DNA of 64,000 bases from Trebonia sp050013875. GTDB lineage: Bacteria; Actinomycetota; Actinomycetes; Streptosporangiales; Streptosporangiaceae. The notes under the pieces are model-generated. The model was not told the DNA's origin. It did not search any database and saw nothing but the letters and a program-made list of their open reading frames with translations. Location: positions 1 through 64,000 of the forward strand of contig JBEKEK010000076.1 of NCBI GenBank assembly GCA_050013875.1, written 5' to 3'. The position numbers were made by a program, and so were the translations under genes. Positions 8,475-16,956 of the stretch are shown here, one piece after another (position 1 is the first letter of the stretch; each line of letters opens with the position of its first letter).

Positions 8475-9683
8475 CTAGGGGCTGTGCTCATCGCGGGCAG
8501 GGACGAGCGGGATGGCTGCCAGGGGAGTGAGGGCGACGAGCGCGAAGGCAGCGGGGTAGCCAACGGCGGAGATGAGGGCACCGATGCCGGGGCCGACCGC
8601 CACGGCGCCGATGAACTGGCCAGTGTTCTGGATGCCGAGGGCCTTGCCCGACCAGGACGGCCCGGCGGCCTCGGCCACGGAAGTGAAAGACAGGCCGTTG
8701 TCGGCGACGCTCACGGTCGAGGCAACGATCAGTACGACGGCGGAGGCCGCGGCCCAGTGCAGCCAGCCGCAGGCGGCCAGGCTCAGCATGACGACGACTC
8801 CGGAGACGGCGACAAAGCGCAGCACGCGCATGCGGCTGCCGACGCGATCGCTGGCCCAGCCGACTGCGATGCGGCCGAGGGCTCCGACAAACTGGGCGGC
8901 CGCGATGACCGCCCCGGCCGCGGTGACATTCCAGTGCAGGCCGGTGATGAGCCAGATCAGACCGAAGGTGGACAGCGTGAACTGCGGTACCACCAGCAGC
9001 ACTGACAGCAGGTGGATGCGGGTCAGGAACAGACTCTCCCGGTAGGGGTTGAACGGCCGCTCACCGTCGGCGGCGGGCTTGGCGGGCGGCCGGGGCGGGT
9101 TCGCGATGCCAACGGCGCAGCCGACGGCGAGGGCCCCGGTCGCCGCGGCGGCCAGCAGCAGGGGCGCCCCGATGCCGAACTGGCGGGCCAGCGCCGGAAC
9201 GGCGAGCGCGGCAACGGCCACGCCGAGCGGCTGGGAGACCTGCCTGATGCCCATCGCCAGGCCGCGGCGGGAGCGGGGAAACCAGCCGATCACGACGCGG
9301 CCGGACGCGGCACTCGTGCTGGCCGCCGCCGCGCCGCCGAGCACCAGCAGCGCCCCGAGGCCGGCGTAGCCGGGTACGACCGCTGCCGCGGCGGCGAACC
9401 CGGCGGTGAGCGCGAGGCCGCCGGCGATGACCCATCGCTCACCGTACCGGTCGGCCGCCGCGCCCCAGGCGACCAGCGCCAGGACCATGCCGAGGGACGG
9501 GGCGGCCGACAGCAGCCCAGCCTGCGCCAGTGGCATGCCCCGGTCGAGGTGCAGCAGCGGGATCAGGTAGGCGGGGGTGCTCAGGAACAGGCTTCCGGCG
9601 GCCTGGGCAGCGACCCCGATGGCGAGCATCCGCCAGGCCGCGGCGGGGACCCGTTCGCGCGCCGGCGCGACGCTGATGACCAT
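8475..9683 (-). CDS. MFS transporter
   Basis: 402 residues with about 12 hydrophobic spans. The start at 9683 is an ATG with AGGAG and AGGGAAC upstream; the frame continues open to 10133 only as GC-rich read-through. Features include the loop 2-3 motif WGAAADRYGERWVIAGG and the repeated half GRIAVGWASDRVGSRMRVLR, both standard MFS signatures. Substrate unknown. It is divergent from a GntR regulator with a palindromic operator between them, the usual arrangement for a ligand-inducible exporter or importer. Confidence 0.88.
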   Translation of the reverse strand: MVISVAPARERVPAAAWRMLAIGVAAQAAGSLFLSTPAYLIPLLHLDRGMPLAQAGLLSAAPSLGMVLALVAWGAAADRYGERWVIAGGLALTAGFAAAAAVVPGYAGLGALLVLGGAAAASTSAASGRVVIGWFPRSRRGLAMGIRQVSQPLGVAVAALAVPALARQFGIGAPLLLAAAATGALAVGCAVGIANPPRPPAKPAADGERPFNPYRESLFLTRIHLLSVLLVVPQFTLSTFGLIWLITGLHWNVTAAGAVIAAAQFVGALGRIAVGWASDRVGSRMRVLRFVAVSGVVVMLSLAACGWLHWAAASAVVLIVASTVSVADNGLSFTSVAEAAGPSWSGKALGIQNTGQFIGAVAVGPGIGALISAVGYPAAFALVALTPLAAIPLVPARDEHSP

Positions 9684-9725
9684 GCCCGTTCCCTTTCTCC
9701 TGGGGTACCATTTAGGGATACCATA

Positions 9726-9737
9726 TTGGTATACCAA
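9726..9737. promoter_or_regulatory. Palindromic operator TTGGTATACCAA (candidate GntR/FadR-type site)
   Basis: A perfect 12-bp palindrome sits 12 bp before the GntR start and 42 bp before the MFS start. It fits the T-GGT...ACC-A type of half-site used by FadR-subfamily GntR regulators. Two related GGTACC and GGATACC elements lie just to the left (9704-9722), so several sites may be present. Confidence 0.6.
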
Positions 9738-9749
9738 CGAGGGAGTCGT

Positions 9750-10985
9750 ATGGGAACCGACGGCGATGACAGCGCCTACGGCCGGCTGCGCGGCGCGATC
9801 TTGTCGCTTGAGCTCATTCCGGGCGAGCGGGTCACCGAGCGCGGTCTGGAGTCGCTGCTCGGCGCCTCCAGGACGCCAATCAGAGCGGCGCTGATGCGAC
9901 TGGAGAACGACGGCCTCACGCAGCGGGAGGGCCGCGGCTGGAGGGTCACCCCCATCGACCTGGCCGAGGTGCGCGCGGTCATGGAGTACCGCGAGGCGGT
10001 GGAGGTCGCAGCGGTCAGGCTGGCGGTCGAGCGGGCCGACGACGAAGAGCTGGCGGCGCTGTGGGCGTTGGCCGGGGCACACCGCGGCTGCGACGACGAG
10101 GAGACCGGGCTGCGCGACTTCAGCGACTTCCACCTGGCGCTGGTGCGGCTGTCGCGCAACCAGTTCCTCGCCGACGGCATGTCCGGGGCGCTGACCAGGC
10201 TGTCACGCACCCGCTGGCTGGGTGTGCGCACCCCAGAGTCCCGGTCGAACGCGAGAGACGAGCACCTGGGCATCGTCGCCGCGCTCAAGGTCCGCGCGAC
10301 CGACGAGGCGGCCGCGCTGACAGTGGCGCACAATCGCGGCACCCGCGACCGCCTCCTGGCCTGCCTCAGCGAGGAGCGCCGCCGCCTGCGCGGCCGGGGC
10401 CTCGCCATTATCGAATCAGCCGCCATCGCGCCGCGCGCCCCAGACGATGACAATGCCAGCCGCTTAGGGGGACCAGCGCACGACGCTGTCCCTGGCCCGA
10501 CGCGACCGCATCACGCCCGGGACGAGATCTATGAGGAAGGCGAGCGCGAGGACGGTTCCCGTGCCGAGAGCGGTGCCCCCCACTGTGTCGGTGAAGTAGT
10601 GCCAGCGCAGGCCGATGACTCCGACGGCCACGAGCGCCGTGACCGCGCAGGCCACGAGGACGAGCGCGGCGCGGGCCACGCGGGTCGCGGTCCGCCGGGC
10701 CGGGTCATGGAGCAGGACGCCGAGGACAGTGGCCAGGGTCATGGCGGACGCGGTGTGACCGCTGGGGAACGACAGCTGACCAAAATGCGTCCGGTCGACG
10801 AGGTGCTTGAGCACCCGGTCGTCCAGAAACGCGGTCGCAGGGACGGCGGTCACCGCGAGGACCACGCCATTCGGCCGTCTGGCGAGCAGGCAACCGACGG
10901 CTATGGCAATGCTGACCGCGATGAGCGGGATGGTCGACCCCGGCAGAGCGAGCCAGGGCAGGACGCCCCGGTGACCGCTGAATGA
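9750..10985 (+). CDS. GntR family (FadR/FCD type) transcriptional regulator, with an unusual open tail
   Basis: The ATG at 9750 has GGGAG 5 bases upstream. Residues ~1-75 are the GntR winged helix (YGRLRGAILSLELIPGERVT, LLGASRTPIRAALMRLENDG). Residues ~80-225 form the helical FCD ligand domain with FSDFHLALVRLSRNQFL and HNRGTRDRLLACLSEERRRL. The homologous part ends near 10440. The frame then stays open for ~180 codons of low-complexity Gly/Asp/Glu/Arg sequence that is antisense to the PAP2 gene. A one-base shift would stop at 10450 or 10467. The tail is probably not conserved protein. It likely represses the divergent MFS gene. Confidence 0.75.
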   Translation: MGTDGDDSAYGRLRGAILSLELIPGERVTERGLESLLGASRTPIRAALMRLENDGLTQREGRGWRVTPIDLAEVRAVMEYREAVEVAAVRLAVERADDEELAALWALAGAHRGCDDEETGLRDFSDFHLALVRLSRNQFLADGMSGALTRLSRTRWLGVRTPESRSNARDEHLGIVAALKVRATDEAAALTVAHNRGTRDRLLACLSEERRRLRGRGLAIIESAAIAPRAPDDDNASRLGGPAHDAVPGPTRPHHARDEIYEEGEREDGSRAESGAPHCVGEVVPAQADDSDGHERRDRAGHEDERGAGHAGRGPPGRVMEQDAEDSGQGHGGRGVTAGERQLTKMRPVDEVLEHPVVQKRGRRDGGHREDHAIRPSGEQATDGYGNADRDERDGRPRQSEPGQDAPVTAE

Positions 10986-11147
10986 CGCGACCGTCGCGGT
11001 GTCGACGGCGGAATCGAATCCGTCCGGCTTTGCCTGCTCCCTGAGCAGGAGGCCGAGCGTGGCGATGACGATCACACACGTGGCCAGCACTGGCCAGGCC
11101 CTGGTTCGCCGGGCGTCCCTCAGCAATGGCCTCCCGCGGTGCCGCAT
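10464..11147 (-). CDS. PAP2-superfamily membrane phosphatase
   Basis: 227 residues with about six membrane spans. The three PAP2 active-site motifs are recognisable: LKHLVDRTH (C1, with Lys and Arg), SFPSGHTAS (C2, with the acid His) and LRWHYFTDTVGG (C3, with the nucleophile His and Asp). Enzymes of this type dephosphorylate lipid phosphates such as undecaprenyl pyrophosphate or phosphatidic acid at the outer membrane face. The C3 form RWHYFTD resembles the AUR1-like branch rather than the PgpB form. It is antisense to the run-on tail of the GntR frame. Confidence 0.85.
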   Translation of the reverse strand: MRHRGRPLLRDARRTRAWPVLATCVIVIATLGLLLREQAKPDGFDSAVDTATVASFSGHRGVLPWLALPGSTIPLIAVSIAIAVGCLLARRPNGVVLAVTAVPATAFLDDRVLKHLVDRTHFGQLSFPSGHTASAMTLATVLGVLLHDPARRTATRVARAALVLVACAVTALVAVGVIGLRWHYFTDTVGGTALGTGTVLALAFLIDLVPGVMRSRRARDSVVRWSP

Positions 11148-11216
11148 CGCCGCCTCCCCTCGCCGGCATCACAATGCCACACCCGCCGTGTTGTCCAGGA
11201 CAATCACGGAACGTGT

Positions 11217-11494
11217 TTAAGTGGGCGGCCCGGCCTCGATGCGCCGCTGGGCGGCCTCGTACTCCCCCGGCGCTGGCCGGAAGCCCTCCAGCCACCAGGT
11301 CGCGCCGCCCGCCCCGGGGGCCGTAACCGTCTCCCTGGCCCCGGCCGGCCGGGTGCGGCCGGTGATCACGATGAGCACATGGTCCCATACGAAGAAGCCG
11401 TCCCGCCCGCCTCCTCCGCGCGCCGCGCCAGCGTCGCGACCTGGCGCGGGTCGGAGAACTCGGCAAGGTTGGGAACGCAGATGCCATAGCGCAC
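11217..11494 (-). pseudogene. Remnant of an LLM-class (luciferase-like) flavin/F420 oxidoreductase
   Basis: From the GTG at 11494 the frame reads MRYGICVPNLAEFSDP, then RQVATLARRAEEAG, the standard N-terminus of the family. A missing base then shifts frame, because GCGGGCGGGAC needs one more T to give AGWDG. In the next frame it continues GFFVWDHVLIV and then jumps to family-like C-terminal sequence ATWWLEGFRPAPGEYEAAQR, RIEAGPPT and a stop. About 200 residues of the barrel are missing. The gene therefore has both an internal deletion and a frameshift. Confidence 0.7.
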
Positions 11495-11671
11495 ACCGGC
11501 AGCATAAGCGGCCGGTGAGGACCGGGGCCAGATGCCCGGGTCCGCCGCGGTGCCGGATATCAGCCGTCCGGCCCAGGGTGAATTCGCTGCAAATTCTCAC
11601 GCGCCGGACCGCTTACCAGCGCCCCCGGGCACTCAGCTCTCCCGACCGGGGCTCCCGGCATTGGGCCTAAC

Positions 11672-14600
11672 CTAGGCGCAGACCTGCATGTACGGGGTCC
11701 CCGGGAGATACGACTTCCAGTCGTTAAGTGGGACAGGCGCGCGCAGCGTTCGGCAGATATCCGCCGCTACCAGGCCGGGGTCGGTATGCCACACCCGGGT
11801 GACAACGCCGTCCGCCGTGACGATCAGGCCCAGCGAGCCGCTGTAGGACATCGACCAGATCGTCTTGGTGCTGGCGGTGACGGACGCCTCCAGGGTGCCC
11901 TGCGACACATTCCACAGCCGGACGACCCCGTCTGCGCCGGCTGCGATCAGGGTTCGGCCGCCGGTCTCGAACGCCACGCTCGTAATAGTTTGAGTGCTGT
12001 CCGAGAAAGTCCCCGAGGGGTTGGGGTACTGGTACAGGTCAGACAAGTCCGCTGGCAGGTTAGTTTTCGCTCTCGGCCGCACCGTGTACGTGTACACGGT
12101 GCCGCTCACGTCGCCGATGGCCACGGTGCGCCCGTCCGGGCTGAAGGCCAGGGACTCGGACGCGTCCGGGACGAGGAAGATCTCCGCGATCCTTCGCTGG
12201 GCCACGTCGAACAGTTCGCTCGACCCGGCTACGTTCGCCACCGCGAGCAGCGCCCCGTTCGGGCTGAACGCCACCGTATAGCCACCCTCGTTGTCGGTGC
12301 TCAGCGGCTGAAGGCTCAGCGCCGCCACTTGCGACAGCCGGGTGGTGTCCCACAACCGCACCACCGGGCCGACGGGGCTCGATGTCGCCAGCAGGCGCCC
12401 GTCCGGGCTGAAGGCCAGGCCGCGGATGAAGGGCTCCTGCCGGGTCTGGAGCTGTCCGATCAGCCGGTGACTGGCCACGTTCCAGAGCTGCACGGTGCTG
12501 GACGGCGGATCGTCAAGGGCGACGGCCAGCACGTCTCCGTCCGGGCTGAACACCATATCGGTCACGGTCTCGCTGCCGGTGGCGGTGCGCAGGGTCGCGA
12601 CCCTGGTCCCCGTCGGCATGCTGTACAGCGCGACGACCGCCGGCTGGCCGGTGATGTCGGCGTCCACGTTGACGCCCACCGCGAGGAGGTGCCCGTCCGG
12701 GCTGAACGCCGTGGCGATCGCGGGATTGGTCCGGCTGTCGAGAGTGTTCCCGCGTACATCCCACAAGACCACGGAGCCGTCGTTCCCGGCACTCGCCACC
12801 GCGCCGCCGTCGGGATCGAACGCGACCTTATTGACCGGAGCGGCGTTGTGGCCGGTCAGTGTGTCGAGTAGTGCTCCGCCGTCCTGCATGTCCCACAGCT
12901 TCACCGCGCCGTCACCGCCGCCGCTCGCGAGCATGTCGCCGTCCGGGCTGAACGCGAGCGTGGTTACCGCGACGGTGTCGTCGGCCGGCAGCGTCGCTGT
13001 GATCTGGTGGCGGGCGACGCTCCACAGCTCAACGGGGTACTGGCCGTGGGAGTTCTCCGGCCCGCTGAATGCGATCGTCTGCCCGTCCGGGCTGGCTGTG
13101 ACGGCAGCCAGGCTCACCAGGCCGGCCGGCGACTGCAGTACGTCCGCCAGGCTGCGCCGGGAGACATCCCAGAGCTTGACCCCGCCGTTTTCGTCGGCGG
13201 TGGCGAGCATACGGCCGCCGTCGGCGAACGCGAGGCTGTCGATATCGGCGCCGGGGCTGATCGTGCCGTCGAGGGCGTGGCTGGACAGGTTCCACAACCG
13301 CACCAGGGAGGAACCCGTGCCGGGCGAATCGGCCGTGGCCAGCGTCTCCCCGTCCGGGCTGAAGGCGAAGTAACTGCTTGCGTACGTGGTGCTGCCCGTG
13401 CCGAAGATGCCCAGCGATACGGGGCGCGCGGGGTTGGCGACGTTCCACAGATAGACCCCGCCGATCGCGGTGGCCGCCAGGATCCGCCCGTCGGGGCTGA
13501 AGGCGACACTGTCGACGATAACGTCCCTGCCGGCGAACGCCAGCAAGGGAGAGGACCACACTTCGCGGTACGTGGACGTACTCCACAACTGCACGTAGCC
13601 GTTGGCGCTCGAGGTTGCGAGCAGGGCGCCGTCCGGACTGTAGGCCACACTCCTCGCGTCCGCTTTGGTCACGCCAACGCCCGTATGACCGACGATGAGC
13701 CGGCCGGCGATGTGCAGCGACTGCGTGCCGAGCAGCGCGCCGAGGGCCTGCGGCGACGACGGGGCCAGCCGCTGGGCTTGCACGGCGAACTCCATGGCCA
13801 GGTCTGGCTGCTGATTCGACAGGGCCACGGCCGACTGCTCCGCGAGCTCGCCGCCTTCAGCCTGCCGCTCATTGGCCTGGGCCTGCCGCTCATTGGTTTG
13901 CGCGGCCGTGCGCTGGCTAAACGCGAAGCCGGTGAGACCGGCAAGTACGAGCGACAGCGCGGCCAGGATGGCGATGACCTCATTGCGGCGACGGACAGAC
14001 CGCCGCCGACGGCGGTCGGACGCGGTGAGGAAGTCACGGGCCGCGGGGCTCAGCTCGCCGGGACGGCCCGGATCGGCGGCGGCCCAGGCGTGGGCGGCGG
14101 CGAGCCGGACGCCGCCGTACAGGCCGGCCGCGTCGCGGTTTTCGCGGTCCCATATACCGGCGGCGTCCTCCAGGTTCTGGCGGACGAGGTTGCCTGACCG
14201 GTCCTCGGCGATCCAGTCGCGCAGCCGCGGCCACCGGCGCAGCAGCGCCTCGTGGGTGATCTCCACCGCCTGGCCGCCGGAGGTAAGCAGCCGGGCGGCG
14301 GTGAACGCGTCAAGCACCGCCCGCGCGGTGGCCGCGTCGGACGCCGACGCGTACAGGCTTTCCGCGCTGACCCGTCGCCTGGTATCCGCCGTCCCCTCGC
14401 CGTCCGCGTCGCTGGCGGCCTCACCCACCCGGACAAGCGCGAGGAATACCCGCCGGGCGACCCGCTGGCCTGCGTCGTCCAGCCGCGCGTAGACGTCCTC
14501 GGCGGTCTTGGCGATGGCACCGTGCATTCCGCCGGTCGCCTGGTAGCCGGCGATCGTCAGCCGGTCGCCGTCGCGCCGCTGCCAGGTCGCGCGCAACGCG

Positions 14601-15478
14601 TGCGCTAGCAGCGGAAGCCTGCCAGGCTCGTAGCCCCCCGCCTCGTCCACGCCGAGATCGCGCAGCAGCCGCTCGGCCAGCCCATCGTCGAGGCTCAGCC
14701 CGGCGGCGCGCGCGGGCAGGGTGATCGCCTGCAGGACCTCGGTGGGAGTCATCGCGCCTAGCACGACCTGGCGGGACTGCATCGCAGCGCGCAGCACCTG
14801 GTATCCGGTCGCCTGGGCGTAGAAGTCGGCCCGCAGGCCAAGCACGATGACGGCCGCCGGGCCGTTACCGCCGCGGCTCTCGGCCGACGCGAGGCCCGCG
14901 AGCTCGGCCAGGAACGCGGATCGCTCCGCCTCGTCGCGGCAGGCGGTGAAGATCTCCTCGAGCTGATCGACCACGATGACGGCGCGAGCGGCGTCGTCCC
15001 GTGCTCGTGCGCAGGTGGCCAGCGCCTCGCGGAGCGTCTGGAGCGGATGGGCGCCCGGCGTGACCAGCACTCGCGGCCAAGCCTCCGCGCCCGTCGCCGG
15101 AAGTCGGCCCTCGCCGAGCGCCGTCAGCAGCCCAGCGCCGAGCAGAGAGGATTTGCCCGCCCCGGACGGGCCGACGACCAGCACCGGCCCGCCGGTGTCG
15201 GCCAGCAGCGCATTGTCCAGCTCTTGGAGCAGATCGCCGGTCAGCCTCTCCCGGCCGAAGAACCACTTCGCCTGTCCCGGGCCGAAGGCGTCCAGGCCGG
15301 GGAACGGGCACTCACCCGGTGCGGTCTCGGCCGACGCCCAGAGGGCGGACAGGCTCGCGTCCGACACGTAAAGGTCGTGGCCCACCTGGATGACCACCGC
15401 GGCATCCGCGGCGGTGGCATGCTGAACGTGAATGTGCCCAGGGGCTCTCTGCTGTCCCTCGTCACGGGCAGTGGTCAT
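11672..15478 (-). CDS. STAND ATPase (nSTAND1-like) receptor with transmembrane helix and 14 WD40 repeats
   Basis: 1268 residues. Residues 14-40 carry a short beta-prone motif, IHVQHATAADAAVVIQV followed by GHD. Residues 57-450 form a STAND NTPase: CPFPGLDAFGPGQAKWFFGR, Walker A GPSGAGKSS at 103-111, Walker B VIVVDQLEE at 167-175, then winged-helix-like ITHEALLRRWPRL. A single hydrophobic helix (IAILAALSLVLAGLTGFAF, ~545-565) and a Gln/Glu-rich coiled segment follow. The C-terminus has fourteen repeats of the FSPDG...LW type, enough for two seven-bladed propellers that would act as sensor. It is translationally coupled (ATGA) to the gene before it, which shares the VIQV motif. STAND proteins act as oligomerising switches in conflict and cell-death signalling. 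The trigger is unknown. Confidence 0.88.
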   Translation of the reverse strand: MTTARDEGQQRAPGHIHVQHATAADAAVVIQVGHDLYVSDASLSALWASAETAPGECPFPGLDAFGPGQAKWFFGRERLTGDLLQELDNALLADTGGPVLVVGPSGAGKSSLLGAGLLTALGEGRLPATGAEAWPRVLVTPGAHPLQTLREALATCARARDDAARAVIVVDQLEEIFTACRDEAERSAFLAELAGLASAESRGGNGPAAVIVLGLRADFYAQATGYQVLRAAMQSRQVVLGAMTPTEVLQAITLPARAAGLSLDDGLAERLLRDLGVDEAGGYEPGRLPLLAHALRATWQRRDGDRLTIAGYQATGGMHGAIAKTAEDVYARLDDAGQRVARRVFLALVRVGEAASDADGEGTADTRRRVSAESLYASASDAATARAVLDAFTAARLLTSGGQAVEITHEALLRRWPRLRDWIAEDRSGNLVRQNLEDAAGIWDRENRDAAGLYGGVRLAAAHAWAAADPGRPGELSPAARDFLTASDRRRRRSVRRRNEVIAILAALSLVLAGLTGFAFSQRTAAQTNERQAQANERQAEGGELAEQSAVALSNQQPDLAMEFAVQAQRLAPSSPQALGALLGTQSLHIAGRLIVGHTGVGVTKADARSVAYSPDGALLATSSANGYVQLWSTSTYREVWSSPLLAFAGRDVIVDSVAFSPDGRILAATAIGGVYLWNVANPARPVSLGIFGTGSTTYASSYFAFSPDGETLATADSPGTGSSLVRLWNLSSHALDGTISPGADIDSLAFADGGRMLATADENGGVKLWDVSRRSLADVLQSPAGLVSLAAVTASPDGQTIAFSGPENSHGQYPVELWSVARHQITATLPADDTVAVTTLAFSPDGDMLASGGGDGAVKLWDMQDGGALLDTLTGHNAAPVNKVAFDPDGGAVASAGNDGSVVLWDVRGNTLDSRTNPAIATAFSPDGHLLAVGVNVDADITGQPAVVALYSMPTGTRVATLRTATGSETVTDMVFSPDGDVLAVALDDPPSSTVQLWNVASHRLIGQLQTRQEPFIRGLAFSPDGRLLATSSPVGPVVRLWDTTRLSQVAALSLQPLSTDNEGGYTVAFSPNGALLAVANVAGSSELFDVAQRRIAEIFLVPDASESLAFSPDGRTVAIGDVSGTVYTYTVRPRAKTNLPADLSDLYQYPNPSGTFSDSTQTITSVAFETGGRTLIAAGADGVVRLWNVSQGTLEASVTASTKTIWSMSYSGSLGLIVTADGVVTRVWHTDPGLVAADICRTLRAPVPLNDWKSYLPGTPYMQVCA

Positions 15479-15963
15479 CGGGCAGTGTCTCCCAGGAAGT
15501 CATCGTGGCCTCCGGGCGCTAACACGACCTTGCCGATCCGCGCGTCGCCCGCTACCTGAATTACGGTGCTATGACCAGAAGTGTGCGCGTCCTGAGTGAT
15601 CGTGATGTTTTCGTGTCGTTTCTCGCGCTCCGCGGTCGTCCGCTCAAGCAGTCCCGAGAGCGCGGTGACCACCCGGGCGAGTTCGGCCGCCGCGGTTGCG
15701 TCCGCCGCGACCAGCCGCCTCAGCCTGGATTCCCACTCGACCGTCAGTGCAAGGGCGATCCGCTCGTCCTCACTTTCGGCGGCCGCCAGGGCCTCGTCGC
15801 GCGCCTCAGTGAGGTCGGCTTCCACGGCGTCGGCATGCTCCGGCCGCGAACGCCGCCACAGGCCGCCGATCTCCTTCTTCGCCTGCGCCCAGGCATCGGT
15901 CGTGAGCAGTGTCACCATCGTCGCCGCCGCTGTCGACGCGAGCACCGCGCTTTCGGTGTCCAC
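15475..15963 (-). CDS. Small helical protein with C-terminal VIQV motif; candidate effector of the STAND receptor
   Basis: 162 residues from the GTG at 15963, chosen for the AGGAGG 6 bases upstream; the frame is open to 16035. Residues 5-21 are hydrophobic and small (SAVLASTAAATMVTLL), followed by TDAWAQAKKEIGGLWRR. Residues 45-115 are charged, helical or coiled. Residues 119-145 turn beta-prone: NITITQDAHTSGHSTVIQVA, then GDARIG. That tail matches the N-terminal segment of the downstream STAND protein. The stop overlaps its ATG (15475-15478), so the two are made together. I read it as a Bell/HeLo-like membrane effector with an amyloid signalling motif, by inference only. No enzymatic motif is visible. 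Confidence 0.75.
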   Translation of the reverse strand: MDTESAVLASTAAATMVTLLTTDAWAQAKKEIGGLWRRSRPEHADAVEADLTEARDEALAAAESEDERIALALTVEWESRLRRLVAADATAAAELARVVTALSGLLERTTAEREKRHENITITQDAHTSGHSTVIQVAGDARIGKVVLAPGGHDDFLGDTAR

Positions 15964-16041
15964 CCCGCCTCCTCTGCCTACGAGAAAGCCTAATCTGTCG
16001 GCATTTCCGACCACTAGAGGTCTGAGCGATGTCAAGCGATG

Positions 16042-16818
16042 CTATCTCTGGCAGTTCGGGCACCAGAACCTGAGCCGCTCCTGGCCCGGCGGGCCCTGCT
16101 CGCCCCGTCTGATCAGGGTCCCGCACCGCCGGCAGGGCCGCCCTGCTCGCCCGTAGACCCAGCTGTCCCAGCCGGGCCTGGTGTCGCCGGTGGTCACGTG
16201 ACCGGGCCGCGCCTTGTTGGCGTCGAGCAGCCGGTGCCCGAGTTCCGCGAGAGCGTGCAGGTCCTTCACCTCCGCCACCGGACGCCACGGATCGATCCCC
16301 CGGAGGAACAGCATCTCCGCGGCGAAATAGGTACCGATCCCCGCGAGGTTCCGCTGATCGAGCAGCGCCTCGCCGACCGGCTTGGCCGGGTCGCGGCTGA
16401 GCCGGCCGGCCGCCTGGGCCGCATCCCAGTCCGGGCCGAGCAGGTCGGGTCCAAGGTGCCCGACCACCTGGTCTTCCTTGGCGGTGGGCAGCACCTCGGT
16501 GATGCCGAGCAGATAGCCCGCCGCCTGCCAGTGGGCGTTGGCGAGCACAAGCCTTATCTTGTGGCTCTCTGTCAGGCGCTTGTCGGCGGGAAAGACCCGC
16601 CAGGAACCGTCCATCTTCAGGTGGGTGTGCACGGTCAGGCCATTTCCCGTGCGGATCAGCAGGTGCTTGCCCCGCGCGACCGCCTCGGTCACCGGCTGCC
16701 CGCGGAGATCGACCGTCGCGTACCTCGGGACGCGGAAGTCGCTGCGCGTCAGCAGCTGCCCGGCTAGCGCCTCGTGCAGGCGGCGGGCGGTATACCAGAC
16801 GACATCACCTTCGGGCAC
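16042..16818 (-). CDS. nei2: Fpg/Nei family DNA glycosylase (endonuclease VIII, Nei2-like)
   Basis: 258 residues beginning MPEGD, where Pro2 is the catalytic imine-forming residue and Glu3 the acid once Met is removed. The N-terminal domain (ARRLHEALAGQLL, VARGKHLLIRTGNGLTVHTH with the KHL beta-loop and HLKMDG) is followed by the helix-two-turn-helix region LLDQRNLAGIGTYFAAEMLF. The C-terminus holds a four-Cys zinc finger, CRRCGTLI...FWCPNCQR. It excises oxidised pyrimidines and nicks the abasic site. Actinobacterial Nei2 enzymes have this exact layout. It is divergent from bacterioferritin, another oxidative-damage gene, across ~140 bp. Confidence 0.92.
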   Translation of the reverse strand: MPEGDVVWYTARRLHEALAGQLLTRSDFRVPRYATVDLRGQPVTEAVARGKHLLIRTGNGLTVHTHLKMDGSWRVFPADKRLTESHKIRLVLANAHWQAAGYLLGITEVLPTAKEDQVVGHLGPDLLGPDWDAAQAAGRLSRDPAKPVGEALLDQRNLAGIGTYFAAEMLFLRGIDPWRPVAEVKDLHALAELGHRLLDANKARPGHVTTGDTRPGWDSWVYGRAGRPCRRCGTLIRRGEQGPPGQERLRFWCPNCQR

Positions 16819-16884
16819 GACTCAAGGATGCCCGTTGCGGGGGATCGCTCAGGCCGTCATCGAGCCGCAAGGCCACGAAGAAAA

Positions 16885-16903
16885 TTAGGTTAGCCTAACC
16901 GCA
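16885..16903. promoter_or_regulatory. IdeR/DtxR iron box upstream of bacterioferritin
   Basis: TTAGGTTAGCCTAACCGCA matches the 19-bp IdeR consensus TTAGGTTAGSCTAACCTAA at 17 of 19 positions; the mismatches are in the last three bases. It lies 54-72 bases before the bfr start. In mycobacteria iron-loaded IdeR at such a site activates bfrA, and the same control is expected here. Confidence 0.85.
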
Positions 16904-16956
16904 CGAAAGCACCGCGTTGCCGCGTCTGGCTAATTACCCGGAGTTAGGGTGAGGGG

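Noticed and set aside
9012..9749. Long open frame in front of the GntR start
   Set aside because: It is antisense to the MFS gene, has the charged Gly/Asp/Arg composition of a shadow frame and no domain; the GntR ATG at 9750 has its own ribosome site.
11786..12871. 361-codon open frame on the + strand
   Set aside because: Antisense of the WD40 repeats; its repeated VRAEGQ segments mirror the FSPDG repeats.
15475..16035. Start of the small effector at 16035
   Set aside because: The 24 extra residues have no ribosome site; the GTG at 15963 has AGGAGG at ideal spacing.
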